Source: Medakamo hakoo (lineage: Eukaryota; Chlorophyta; Trebouxiophyceae; Coccomyxaceae). From it: a DNA stretch of 64,000 bases. The notes under the pieces were generated by a model. That model was not told the DNA's origin. It made no database searches and saw only the letters and a list, made by a program, of their open reading frames with translations. The stretch lies in assembly GCA_026636295.1 (NCBI GenBank), contig CP089462.1, positions 186,001 through 250,000 of the forward strand. The letters run 5' to 3'. This document shows, in pieces, positions 33,743 through 44,087 of the stretch (the stretch's first letter is position 1; each line of letters begins with the position of its first letter). The position numbers and the translations under genes were made by a program.

Positions 33743-34003
33743 TTGTGCGACAAAAAACAAACGAGTGCCGACGGCGGGGCCCGACCTCCGACCTCTGCCC
33801 TGTGTTTGCAAGCAAGTTTTTTTTTTCGTTCTTTTTTTACAAGGCAGGGTGGAACGCAGGAACGCACATCTCCCACTCTCTTTCTCTCTCCCCCCACAGG
33901 CAAAAGCGCGCACGCACGCACGCACATGGAAAAAAGGAACGCAAGGAAAGAAAAAAGCACCCTCCACCCCATCCCCCCAAAGCACCTTTCTCCATCCATC
34001 CCC

Positions 34004-37000
34004 TCACACCCCGCCGCGGCCGCCGCCGCTCAGCCCGGCCAGCGTGTCCAGCACTTTCCCGGACGCGACCCACTTGGCCTTGGCGGCTTGCGCCTTGCGC
34101 CGGCCTTCGGCCAGGGCCGCCTCCACCTCATCGCGCGCCGCGGACAGCAGGGCCTTGGCGTCGGCGACGGCGGCTTCGGCGGAGCCCTCGACGTCCGCCG
34201 CGACGGCGCCAGCGCGGCCTGCCGCGGCTTTGAAGGCCGACCACAGGCCGGCCACCCGCTTCTCGTGCGCCACAAACTCGGCTTCCAGCGCGGCTTCAGC
34301 GGCAGCCATGTCTTCCACGGCGGTGGCCACTTTGGCGGCCGCGTCGGACCGCAGGGCGGCCGCCCGGGCCCGCAGCTCCGCTTCCACGCCGGCCGCGCCG
34401 GCCGTCACCTCCGCTTTCACGCCCGCGGCCAGGGACGCCATCTTTTCGGCCAGCTTCGTCCGGCGCGCGGCTTCGATGCGGCGCAGCGACTGGGCTAGGT
34501 CGGCCATGAGGGCGTCCTCGTCCTCCGAACCCAACCCGTCGCCGTCGCCGCCGGCGTCCGCACCCGAGTCGTCGCCGGCCAGGTCCAGGCGGCGGACGAG
34601 CGCGCGGGTGATCCCCTCCGCCGCCGTCGCGATGCCCGCGCCCTCCAGGCCGGCGTCGTCGGCGGCGTAGGCGGGGGCGGCGTCGCGGCGGGCGCGAGGG
34701 CGGGAGCCACGGCCCACGGCGGGCGCGACGGGCGCGGCGCGGCGGCCGGTGGTGGCTGCCTCGGCGGCGGCCAGGCGGTCGTCCACGTCCAGCGGCTCCA
34801 GGCCGCCAAAGGACCCGCCGCCGCGCCCGTCGCCTTCGTCGTCCACCTCCATGGCTTTGTCCTCCCAGACATCTAGGCCCGGCAAGTCGGCGGCCTTGAC
34901 GCGGGGCGGCGGGGCCTTGGTCGTGGCAGCGCCGCGGCGGGCGGCCGGCTGCTTTTTCTGTGGGCCGGGCCGCGCCGCGCGGGGAGCGGCTTTGGTTGGG
35001 GGCGGCGGCGGCGGCGGCGGCGGCGGCTCGCCGTCCTCCGCCTCCACCTCGCTCTCCAGCTGCCAACCGTGGCGGGCGCCGCCCTCCTCGTCGGCCAGGT
35101 AGTCTTCTTCTTGCAGGGAGGACAGGTCGTCGAGTTCAGCGGCCAGGGCGGCGGCTTCCGCAGCGGACGGGCCGCCGCGCGGCTTGGTCGCGGCGGGCGC
35201 GCGCGCACCGGCGGACGCAGGCGCAGCAGGCGCCGCGGCTTTCTTGGCCGGCGGGCGGGCGGGCGGCGCAGTGGGGGCAGGCGGAGCGCCGCCTTCTTCT
35301 TCTTCTTTCCCGGCCGCCTGGCTGCCCGTCCGGATGCCGGCCTGTTCTTCCAAACGGGCGTTGGCCGTGACGGCGGCGGCCCGGCGCGGCTGGACGCGCG
35401 TGGGCGCGGGCGTCGGCGTGCGGCCACGGCCACCACGACCGTCGCGGCCACGCCCACGGCCGGCGGCGGCGGTGGCGCCGCGCTGCGTCGTGTGCGGTTC
35501 TTCGATGTCGTCGTCGTCCGACGGACCGGCGCCGTACGCGACGGCAGCGGGCGGCGCGGCGCGGCGGCCGGGCGCTTTCGCGATGCCACCGCCGCGGGGG
35601 CGGGTGGCGGCGGTGGTCGCAGCAGCAGCAGCGGCCGCCTTCCCGCGGCCGCGGCCACGCCCAGCAGGCGGCGCGGCGGGAGGCGACGCTTCGTCCGACT
35701 CTTCCTCCGATTCAGACTCGGGTTCAGTCTCCGTCGTGTCCGTCTCCGTCGTGGACCCTTCGCGGCGGCGAATAGCTTTGGCTTTGCGGGCTGGGCCGGC
35801 GGGCGGGCCGGCCGCCGCGCGTTTCTTCGGGCCGGCCCGCCCGCCGCCGTCGCCGCCTTCGCCGCCCGCGCGCAGGGCGGCCAGGCGACCGACCATCGGC
35901 GTGGTGACGCGCCGCGTCGTTGGCGGGGCAACTCCGCCACCGCCGCCGGCCGTCGCCTGCGCGCACTGGATGGCGTCCGCCTCCGCCGCGTCGGCCGCGC
36001 GGCCGGCGGCGTCCACCATCTCCGCCGCTTCTTCTTCGTCGGAGGGCGAACCCGCCGTCGCGCGGGCGGCGGGGCGGCCGGCGATCCAGCGTGGGGCCGG
36101 GGCCGCGGCCGTGGTGGGGGCCAGGGGCAGGGCGCCGTAGCCCGCGATGGCGGCACTGTTGGCGGTGGTGGTGGAAGAAAGATGTGAGAGCGCGCGCGTT
36201 TTTTTTGTCTTTGGACGAAACCACACCCACCCCCCTCGCACAACACGCACATGGACGTCTTGCCGGCCGCCGTCGCTTTGTTCATCCACGTCGAGTAGGC
36301 CGGCACCAGGGTCTTCAGCTTGGTTGCCTCGTCCTCGCCCAGCTCCACGGTCAGCGTCAGGACGGCGCTGTGTTTTTTTTTGTGGGGGATGAGATGTGAG
36401 AGGGGTGAGCGGCGGCGGCCACAAAAAAAACGCGACCCCACCCATTTCCCCGCAAAAAACGCACTCGTCGTCGTCGCCCATCAGCGCCTCCGGTGGCCGG
36501 GCGACCTCCCAGTCCGCGGAGCCCAGGTACACCGTCAGGCGGGCGCCGGAGCCCCCGCCCATGCCGCCCTTTTCAACCATGAGCGTCGGCGCGTCTAGAG
36601 CGTGGGGGATGGGGGTGAGGGGGTGGGTGGGTGAGGGGTGAGGAGGTGCGTTTCTATTTGGTCCGCGGCCCGGCCGCTGTGCAGCCTCCCACCCCCTCGC
36701 AAGCTCATGCGTAACTCACTGTACGGCACCGTCAGCGTAAAGTCGTCGCCACCCGCGGACAGCGCGACGGTGGCGTGGACGTGCGACGCGGCCGCGCCGC
36801 CGTCGTCGCCCCGGGGCGGGACTCCAAAGTCCACCCACCCGTCCACGCCCACGGCGGTGCGGCCGCCGGGGCCGGTGGCGGAGATGGCGGCGGCTTGGAC
36901 GCTGACGACGGACGCGGCCTTGCCTCGCGCCGCGTTGAACGCGGTCAGCAGCGGGCGGGCGGCCTCGTCCCAGGCCGGCAGGCTGGCCGGCCCCGGGCGG

Positions 37001-38440
37001 CGGGCCAGGCCGCGCAGCGCGGCCGCGAGCTCGCCCGCGCCCGGGCCGCCGCCCGCGATGGCCGCGTCGCCCAGCACGCCCGCCACGCCCGACCGGGCGG
37101 CGGTGACCAGCAGGTGGGCGGCCTCGGACTGCAGGCCGTAGTCCGCCGCGGACGGCAGGACGGCCGCCCCGACGGCCGACCAGGCGCCGCTGTGCGCGCT
37201 CACCATCGCGCCCGCCGCGCCCTTGGACCGGGCGGCGGCTTTGCCCAGGGCTTCCAGGGCGGCGGACCGGGCGGACGCGCGGGCGGTGGCGTCAATGGCG
37301 ATGGCCAGGGCCGGGCCGGTCAGCGGGCCGAACAGGGCGTCGACGGCGGCTTTTTTACCTGCGGCGGGTTGGAGGGGGGGAGGGGTGAGCGGTGGAGTGG
37401 AAGCAGGGGGAGGGGCCAGCGGTGCGGGGCGCCCCTCCTCAAAAACACCCGCACCCTTGACGCCGCCCCAGTTGCAGATGTCGCACGCCTTCCACAGCAC
37501 TCTGGCCGCCGCCGCGGCGTGCGGCTTGTCCTGTTGAGTGGAGATTGGAGGGGTGGAGGTGAGTGGCGTGAATGGATGGATGGATGGAACAACAAAACGA
37601 CGCCGCGGCCCCCACTGCCTCCACACAGACTCACCGCCAGGCCCTCCTTGTGCAGGGACGTCACCACACCCGCCAGAGCGGCGGCCAGGCCGGTGCCGGC
37701 CACGGTCACGGCCTTGTCGCCGGGCCTGTGAATGGGAAGGATGGGTTGAGGGTTGAGAGGAATGGTTTGAAATGGGACAAGCCGCCGTCCCACGCCCCCG
37801 CCCGCACCCACAAAACACGCACGTGAAGTCGTCGCCCGGCAGCAGGTCCATGATGCGGGGCAGGGCGCCCAGGGCGACGCCGGACCAGGAGCCCAGGCCG
37901 ATGATCTGGTGGGCAGGCGCGGGGAGGAGGGAGGGGGTGGCGTTGAGAGAGAGGCCCGTTGCGTTCCACGCTGCGGCGGTGCTCGAAAACAAAAAAACCA
38001 AAGCCGAAAAACTCACCGCCTGCAGGCGCCGGGCCAGGGAGCCGATTTTTTCGGGCGTGTCAGACGGCGGCATGACGCCCGCGGCCAGGCACTGCAGGAA
38101 ACCCGCGTCCAGGGGGTCGGGCGGCGGACGGGTCGGCCCCGGTCCGCCGACGCCAGGCGCGACGGCCGACGGCGACGGGCTTCCGGAGCCGCCGCCGTCC
38201 GTCTGGGTCGTCGAGGCGGACAGAGACGGTTGGGCCGCACGGGCACTGCCCTTGGTGGCCGCCGCAGCCCCGCGGCGGGTCTGAGGGTGGGGTTGGGGGC
38301 GTGGTCGTCGTGAGCAAGCGAAGGGGCAGGAATTGGCGGCGCGGGCGCGGCGCGCACGCTGAGCTTGAGTTTGACGGGGCGGCGCTCGCGGGTAAAACCG
38401 CGGCCTCACACCCGCCGCCCCCTCGCCTCACCGTGGTCAT
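34004..38440 (-). CDS. SYCP2/ASY3-like meiotic chromosome axis protein (proposed), nine exons
   Basis: Nine exons (38440-38432, 38280-38017, 37905-37823, 37725-37635, 37530-37455, 37358-36720, 36594-36465, 36367-36251, 36155-34004) have GT-AG ends and matching phases throughout, giving 1186 residues. Residues 60-330 are short helical Ala/Leu repeats (ARM-like). Residues 345-465 begin DGWVDFGVPPR and continue with beta-like strands through FTLTVPYNAPTLMVEK and LTVYLGSADWE. About 475-1020 is charged, disordered low complexity with acidic patches. The last 160 residues form a long coiled coil (RIEAARRTKLAEKMASLAAG; AEFVAHEKRVAGLWSAF). ARM-like plus PH/Spt16M-like, disordered region and C-terminal coiled coil is the known layout of SYCP2, ASY3 and Red1. 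Human SYCP2 has a comparable FWIDFNLGS block at the domain junction. Primary sequence similarity is thin, so the family call is inference. A TATA-like site lies upstream. Confidence 0.55.
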
Positions 38441-38639
38441 GGCGTCGTGCGGCCGTGTGGGGTGGCTGGTGAGGTGTGGGTGTGTTTTGCGGGCCCGTTT
38501 CTGTTCGCACAGAAAGAGAAGGCCGCGCCGGGGAAAGGCAGAGTGAGCCGGCGCGCGTGTGAGCGGTGCGAGCAGCACCCCTCACCCCTGGGAAAGGCTT
38601 GAAGGCCTAAAAAAAAACAGCAAGGCACGCCATTGCATT

Positions 38640-38644
38640 TTACA
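38640..38644 (-). terminator. TGTAA polyadenylation signal (SET gene)
   Basis: On the minus strand, TGTAA lies 118 bases past the SET-gene stop. It fits the chlorophyte signal and the gene orientation. Confidence 0.45.
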
Positions 38645-38727
38645 CACAAAAATAAGCAGCCACCCAACATCAACGCCGCACACGCGTCTCATCCAACGGC
38701 AGGCTGACTCACCCACGCGTGCTGCGT

Positions 38728-38735
38728 CTTTTATA
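38728..38735 (-). promoter_or_regulatory. TATA-like box
   Basis: The minus strand reads TATAAAAG within CCTTTTATAAAAGAC. It lies about 290 bases upstream of the proposed axis-gene start and just downstream of the SET-gene stop. In this GC-rich sequence such an A/T box is rare, but it may instead be part of the SET-gene 3' UTR. Confidence 0.35.
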
Positions 38736-38761
38736 AAAGGCACTCTACCCTCTCACTTCCT

Positions 38762-39623
38762 TCATTTTTCCAACAGGGCGTCTAACGCCGCCATCTCCGC
38801 CGCCAGCAGCCCGCGCGCTTCCGCCAGCCAGTCGCGGGCGATGCGCTTTTGCGTGGCCCGGTACGCCACGCACGCGCGGGCGTGTGGGGAGGCGGACAGG
38901 TCCGGCGCTCCCGGCGGCGGCGGGTCGCCGCTGGCGTCGGCCGCCAACGCGGCCACGTCCGCTTCCAGGGGTCCCGTCCCCGCCGGGCCTTCCAGGCCCA
39001 CGACCGCGGCTTCCAGCAAGCGGGTGAGCGTCGTCAGCACCGCCATGCGCAGGCCGCGGGCGTCGGCGGCCGACGCGCGCGGCGGCGCCGCGCCGTCTGG
39101 GTCAGCGCGCGCCGACGCGACGGCGGCCGGCTCCAGGACGAAGGCTTCCAGCGTGTCCCACACGCCGGCGGGGAGGGGGAGGCCGGCGCCGGGGGAGGCC
39201 GGGTTAACGGGCGAGGCTTTGCGCGGGCGGGTGGGCGGGGAAGCGGCGGCGGCGCCGCCGCCGCCACCGCCTTTTGTCCACCACCCTTTCCCGGCGCCGC
39301 CGCCGCCGGCCAGCGCGGGCAAAAACACTTGGGGCGTCAGGCCGCGGCAGCGCAGCAGCGCCACCCGCGCCCGCAAGTCGTCGTCCCACGCCATGCCCTC
39401 CCCCGCCCCGCTCACCCCCGGCAGGGGGCACGCCACCATCAGGACGTCGCCGCCGTCCGCGCGCGCGTGCGCAAAGCCGTACAGCAGCAGCAGCTCCTCC
39501 TGCGACTTGCCGCCATAGTCGATGAGGACTTCGGCGCCGGGGCGGGGGACGCCCCAGCGCGGTGCGACGAGGGCGGCGTGGGTCGGCTGCGGTGGGGGCG
39601 GGTCGGCCGGCGGGGTGGTGGGG

Positions 39624-39654
<31 letters not shown>

Positions 39655-40951
39655 CGGAGGGGGCGGCCCCGCCGCCCCCACCCCCACCCCCACCCGCGCC
39701 GTACACCGTCCACCGCACGGGCGCGCCCGGCGCGTGGTTGCAAAAGTCCAGGCCCGGAAGGATGCCTTCCTGGGCGACGACGACGGCGGCCGGGCTGGTG
39801 TTGGGCCCGCCGCCGCCGCCGCCGCCCGCCCCGCCGGCCGCGATGGCGGGGGCGGGGAAGGCCATGCCCCGCGACCAGAAGACCGAGTACGCCCACGTGA
39901 AGTCGGCCAGGCAGGGCGGCGTGGCCAGGCCGGCCTTCTTGGCCAGGCGGGCGGCGGAGGGCGCCAGGCCGTCCCAGGCCGCGGCCAGGCGGGCGGACAG
40001 GAGGTCGGCCGCCCGGCCCAGGTTGGTGCCGGCCAACAGGCCGCGCTCGGCGGCCGAGAAGTAGAGGGGCGTCCCAAACTCGCGGGGGAGGGCGGCCAGC
40101 CAGGGCGCCCAGGCCGACGCCCGGCCCTTGGCGCGTTCCAGGGCCAGGAACAGCATGACGAGCGCGCGCTCGTCGGCCGCGCCGGACGCCAGCAGGTCGG
40201 CGTAGAGCGGGCCGAGGTCCGGGTCGGCGAGCGCGGCGGCGGGCGTGACGGCGGTGGACAGCGGGAACGACGCCAGGACGACGTCGGGCGAGCGCCAGGC
40301 CGCCCAATCGGCGAGCGTGCGCCAGACACCACGGCGGGAGCGGGCCGCGATGGAGGGCGTGGCAAAGACGCCGACGCCGGCCGAGTTCTAAGGAGTGGGT
40401 GGTGTGGGATGGGATGGGATGGATGGGACACGAAAGGGTTGGGAGTGTGCAAACAACGCACGGCGCTGCGTCCGGGCGTGCGCGCACGCACAGCCGCCCA
40501 CACACACCCAGCTCACCTCCGAGCATGGCCGGATGTCGATGGCGTCAACGTCCGCGCCGTTGGCGACCAGCCAGCAGCGGAGGTCGGCCAACAAAGCCGC
40601 GCGGTCGACCGGCGGGGAGGCGGGCGCCGCGCCGGCCTGTGGCGCGGGCGCCGTGCTGCCGGGCGGTGGGGTCGGGAAGGACGTGGCGGACGAGGCAGGC
40701 CCATGCGCGTGCTGGCCTGTGTACACGTAGCCGGCGGCCGCGGCGGCGCCCGCGGCGGCCGCGACGGCCAGGGCGGTCAGGCCACCGACGCTGCGGTGCG
40801 CCTGCTGCGGCTCGGGGTGGCTGGCCGCGGCGCGGCGCGCAGCAGTCGTCTCAGCCGCCGCGGCCGCGTGCGACGCCCGCCACCCACCCAAGCTTGTGGC
40901 GCAGCGGGCGCTGTTGCACGCGATCGCCGCCCGGGCTAGCGCACCCCGCAT
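38762..40951 (-). CDS. SET-domain protein methyltransferase, RuBisCO LSMT/SETD3 class
   Basis: Exon 1 is 40951-40517 (donor GTGAGC), exon 2 40387-38762, phase 0, 686 residues. A split SET domain is visible: NSAGVGVFATPSIAARS near the start of exon 2, a long helical iSET region, then GILPGLDFCNHAPGA (the NHS-like motif) and GAEVLIDYGGKSQEELLLLYGF (the catalytic Tyr motif). The C-terminal substrate-binding half follows. This class methylates lysine or histidine in non-histone targets such as RuBisCO large subunit, plastid aldolase or actin. An N-terminal Ala/Arg-rich stretch (MRGALARAAIACNSARC) with a following hydrophobic segment (GGLTALAVAAAAGAAAAAGY) suggests organelle targeting or a membrane tether. 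Three Gly/Pro/Ala inserts interrupt the domain, including one between the SET halves around 39600-39700. Confidence 0.8.
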
Positions 40952-41275
40952 GGGGTTGGGTTGAGGGGACGGGACGGCGCGAGGCGGCTAGGCCATTGCT
41001 CGCCGCGGTGTGGGCGGCGGAGCGGGGGTTCTTGTGCGTCGATTCCTGGGCTGGGCAAAGCCGCGCCGATGCCAAATGCGGCTGCCTAGGGTGCGTCGCA
41101 CGGCGGGTGACTAGCACGCGGCGCGGCGGAGGGAAGAGGCCCTGGGTTGGGGAAGCTGCGCGCGTTGAAGGGGGACACAGCAGTGCGCACCGCTTCTGTT
41201 TTTTTTCGCCGGCACGGACACGGCCTCGCTCCAACCTCATGAGCACACACCTGCGTCTGTCTACACACCACGCGC
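40952..41275. other. Intergenic, SET-gene upstream region
   Basis: 324 bases with no gene, between the SET-gene start (40951) and the ankyrin-DHYC stop (41276), both minus. It should hold the SET promoter. No clear element was recognised. Confidence 0.4.
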
Positions 41276-43237
41276 CTACACCATCTCCAACCCCCGGTTG
41301 GCCGGCCGCCGCCGTCCCGGCGGCGACGACCCGCCCCCGCCGGCCAGCTCGCTGTCACTGCCGTCCGCTGACAGCAGGCCGGTCCGCCCTCCTCGCTCGC
41401 GCGCCGCGATCCCGGCGCGCCGGCGGCGGGGCGGGGGCGGCGCCACGCCTCCGCCTCCGCCTCCACCACTCAGCACGTCCCGCCAGTTGCCCACGCACGA
41501 CCCGCGATCGAAAGGGTTGGCGTAGCCCCGGCCGCCCGGGCCCCGCAGGTACCGGTACTTGCGCGGCCCGCCCACCGCCTCCGCCGTCGTCACGTTGATC
41601 GAAATCTGGCGGGCTTGGACGGCCGTCAAGGCCGCGGCCGCGAGCGCGCACGCGCCGTCAAACAGCAGGAATGCGGCCATGCCGCCCGCCGCGCCCGCGG
41701 TGCCGGACACCGGAGTCGGAACGGATGACGTGGCCGCGTGCCTGTCGTCGTCGGTCATGGCGGCGACCGTCCCGGCCAAGCGGGCCAGGGCGACGAGCGC
41801 GGCGGCGACAGCCGCCGCGCTCCAGCACGCCAGCATGCCGAAAAACGCGGCCGTGTTGCCGGCGCCGATCACGCACCCCGTCCAGGGACAGTAGTGGTCA
41901 AAGCGGGCGATGCAGCGGCCAGTCGTGCCGCAGTGCTTGGCGCGTGGCGGGCGGACAATGCGGCAGGCGACGCACAGGCGGGAGAAATCCGGGTTTGGGG
42001 GTGCGAGCGCCGGGTGAGACAGAGCGTCCGTCGGGTCGGCCGCAAACTCGGCGGCCAGCGCCGCGGGCGGCTTGGAGGACGACGGACGTGAGGGCGACGG
42101 CGGTGGCGCCGCGTCCGCCGCCCCACCCCCGCCGCCGTCGTGGCTGGCGGCCGGGCCGTCCTCCGCCAGGGCCGGGTGGGTCGGCAGGACGCCCGGGTCG
42201 GCCCGGGCGGTCGCGAGCAGCAGGCCAAACCCGGCCACGGACAGCGCCGCGACCACCCAGCCCGCGGCGATGACGCCCGGGGTGGGAGGCGGCGCGCCGG
42301 GCGCCCGGACGACGCCGGCTTCCAGGGCCCACGTCAGGCCCGCCACGAGCGCGAGCGTGAGCGGCGCGAGGTGCGCCGCCGCTGCCGCCCGGCGCAGGCG
42401 GCCGGCGCTGCACCGACGCGGGGACGGAGAGGCCGCGCCCGCCGCTTCGAGGCGGTCTGCCAACGCCCCAAAGCCTTTGGACCGCGCCAGGTCGGCCGGG
42501 CGGGCGCCCGTCCCGTCCCGGACCTCCAACACCGCCGCGCCGCCGGGCCGGTGGCCGGCGCTGCCCGCCCGGACCAGGGCCAAGCACACGTCGGCGTGGC
42601 CCTTCAGCGCCGCCCAGTGCAGGGCGGTCGCGCCCTCCTCGTCCGTGGCCGCCACGTCCGCGCCCAGGACGAGGAGGAGGCGGGCCGCGTCCAGGGCGCC
42701 CTTGTACCCGGCCCAGGTCAGGGGCGTGCGGCCGTGCGCGTCGCGCGCGGCGCGCGCGAGCGCCAGCCCGCCCGGCCACGACCGGGCGGCGGCCGCGATC
42801 CAGGCGGCCGCGTCGTGTTGGGCCGCGACGTGGAGGGGCGTGTACCCCTGGGCGTCCATCGCCGCCAGGAGCGACCCGGACTCGTCGCGTGCGAGCAGGG
42901 CGGCGGCGGCGGCGACCGCGTTGCGCGCCGCGCTCCAGTGCAGGGCCGTCTGCCCGGCCGGGTCGGCGGACGTGCGCGGAGCGCCCGCGGCCAGCAACGC
43001 TGTCACGACGGCCGCGTGGTCGTTCAGGGCCGCCCACTGGAGCGGGTAGAAGCCCCGGCCGTCGGGCGTGGAGGCGAGGGGCCGGGCGGCGCGCGCGAGC
43101 GCGGCTGTGATGGTGGGCAGGTCGCCGCGCGCGCACGCCGTGCAAAAGGCGTCCGCGTCGTCGTCGCTGGGCGGCGCCGTGCTCTTCCTTGGCTGGGATG
43201 TTGCGTCGACGGCGGCCTCCGGACCTGGAGCCGTCAT
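41276..43237 (-). CDS. Ankyrin-repeat palmitoyltransferase with DHYC active site
   Basis: A single exon of 653 residues; the start at 43237 (MTAPGPEAAVDATSQ) is the ATG just before the ankyrin region. About six ankyrin repeats occupy residues 40-270 (DGRGFYPLQWAALNDHAAVV, AGQTALHWSAARN, QGYTPLHVAAQHD, HGRTPLTWAGYKG, EGATALHWAALKG). Four hydrophobic segments flank a cysteine-rich domain, LCVACRIVRPPRAKHCGTTG then RFDHYCPWTGCVIGAGN. The catalytic tetrad is DHYC rather than DHHC, as in yeast Akr1, which is active; plant TIP1 has the same ankyrin-DHHC architecture. It S-acylates membrane proteins at Golgi or endosomes (family knowledge). The C-terminus is Gly-rich and carries TTAEAVGGPRKYRYLRG, like the family's TTxE motif. 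It is divergently paired with the small gene at 43501. Confidence 0.88.
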   Translation of the reverse strand: MTAPGPEAAVDATSQPRKSTAPPSDDDADAFCTACARGDLPTITAALARAARPLASTPDGRGFYPLQWAALNDHAAVVTALLAAGAPRTSADPAGQTALHWSAARNAVAAAAALLARDESGSLLAAMDAQGYTPLHVAAQHDAAAWIAAAARSWPGGLALARAARDAHGRTPLTWAGYKGALDAARLLLVLGADVAATDEEGATALHWAALKGHADVCLALVRAGSAGHRPGGAAVLEVRDGTGARPADLARSKGFGALADRLEAAGAASPSPRRCSAGRLRRAAAAAHLAPLTLALVAGLTWALEAGVVRAPGAPPPTPGVIAAGWVVAALSVAGFGLLLATARADPGVLPTHPALAEDGPAASHDGGGGGAADAAPPPSPSRPSSSKPPAALAAEFAADPTDALSHPALAPPNPDFSRLCVACRIVRPPRAKHCGTTGRCIARFDHYCPWTGCVIGAGNTAAFFGMLACWSAAAVAAALVALARLAGTVAAMTDDDRHAATSSVPTPVSGTAGAAGGMAAFLLFDGACALAAAALTAVQARQISINVTTAEAVGGPRKYRYLRGPGGRGYANPFDRGSCVGNWRDVLSGGGGGGGVAPPPPRRRRAGIAARERGGRTGLLSADGSDSELAGGGGSSPPGRRRPANRGLEMV

Positions 43238-43500
43238 CGCGGCGAGGTGAGAGGGCGTGCGGGCGTCAGCACATTCTTTCCCGCGACGGAAATCAAAGGA
43301 ATGGTCGCCCGCAGGCTTCTTTGGTTTTCGCCGCTCAGTCCCATTTCTTGTTGGTGGCGCACAAAACACTCGGCGCGCCACGGTCCGCGCCCACCCCGCG
43401 CGCCAATCTCCTCGATCCACCGCCCACTGATCGCAGGCACACCCACTCCTCCCTGCCACAGCGGCGTCAAGTCCACGCCGCTTCTCCGCCGACAAAAAAA

Positions 43501-43866
43501 ATGGCGACCGCCGCCGACCCCGCGCCGCTCCCGCCGGCCGACACCGCGACCACTCTGACCACCAAAGCCTCCCCGCACCTGGCCTGGCACCTGGCCGCCG
43601 ACGTCGGCGATGCCGGCGACATTGCCGCCAAGGTGAAAGCCGACGCTGCGCCGGCCGCCCTGGGCGTGACGCCCGTCGCTCCGTCCGGTGAGGCTGTCAA
43701 GCCAAAACCGCGCGCGCCAAAGGACGGCGCCGCGCCCGCGGCGGCGGCGGCGGCGGCAGCGGGGCCGGCGGGCCCGGCCGCCATGGATGATGACGAAGCG
43801 GAAGCGGCCAAAGCCGAAGCCGCCGTGGACGCGGCTGGGGATGGACGGGACGGGACGCTGGGTTGA
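43501..43866 (+). CDS. Small unknown Ala-rich protein
   Basis: A 121-residue single-exon frame starting MATAADPAPLPPADTATT right after an A-rich leader. Residues 20-45 (KASPHLAWHLAADVGDAGDIAAKVKAD) could form an amphipathic helix; the rest is Ala/Pro-rich with an acidic end (AAMDDDEAEAAKAEAAVDAAGDG). No family was recognised. It shares a 263-base divergent promoter with the ankyrin-DHYC gene. Composition matches neighbouring genes, which mildly supports coding, but a non-coding explanation is not excluded. Confidence 0.45.
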   Translation: MATAADPAPLPPADTATTLTTKASPHLAWHLAADVGDAGDIAAKVKADAAPAALGVTPVAPSGEAVKPKPRAPKDGAAPAAAAAAAAGPAGPAAMDDDEAEAAKAEAAVDAAGDGRDGTLG

Positions 43867-44087
43867 TGGGTGGACGGATGGATGGGAGGATGGATGGATG
43901 GCGTCGGGTGGAGTGTTGGTTTGACAAAAAAAACCCACACAAGAGCTCGTGCTCGGGTCGCATTCGTTGGATCAACGGTCGATTACACACACGCACAGCG
44001 CGGCAGCGCCGGGCGCGGCCCCGTGTCGGTATCTGCCACGGACAGCACGCGCTCGACGAGACGCAACCAAGCCCCCACACCCCCTTC

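Larger units (their letters stand above)
38441..38761. other. Intergenic, SET-gene 3' UTR and axis-gene promoter
   Basis: The minus strand carries a TGTAA at 38644-38640, 118 bases past the SET-gene stop, and a TATA-like box near 38735. No gene is seen. Confidence 0.5.

Noticed and set aside
36595-38409. Separate gene from 36595 to 38409
   Set aside because: Exon ends and phases join it to the 34004-36155 region through GTGAGT/GTGCGT donors, giving a single continuous protein, so I treat it as part of the axis-protein gene.
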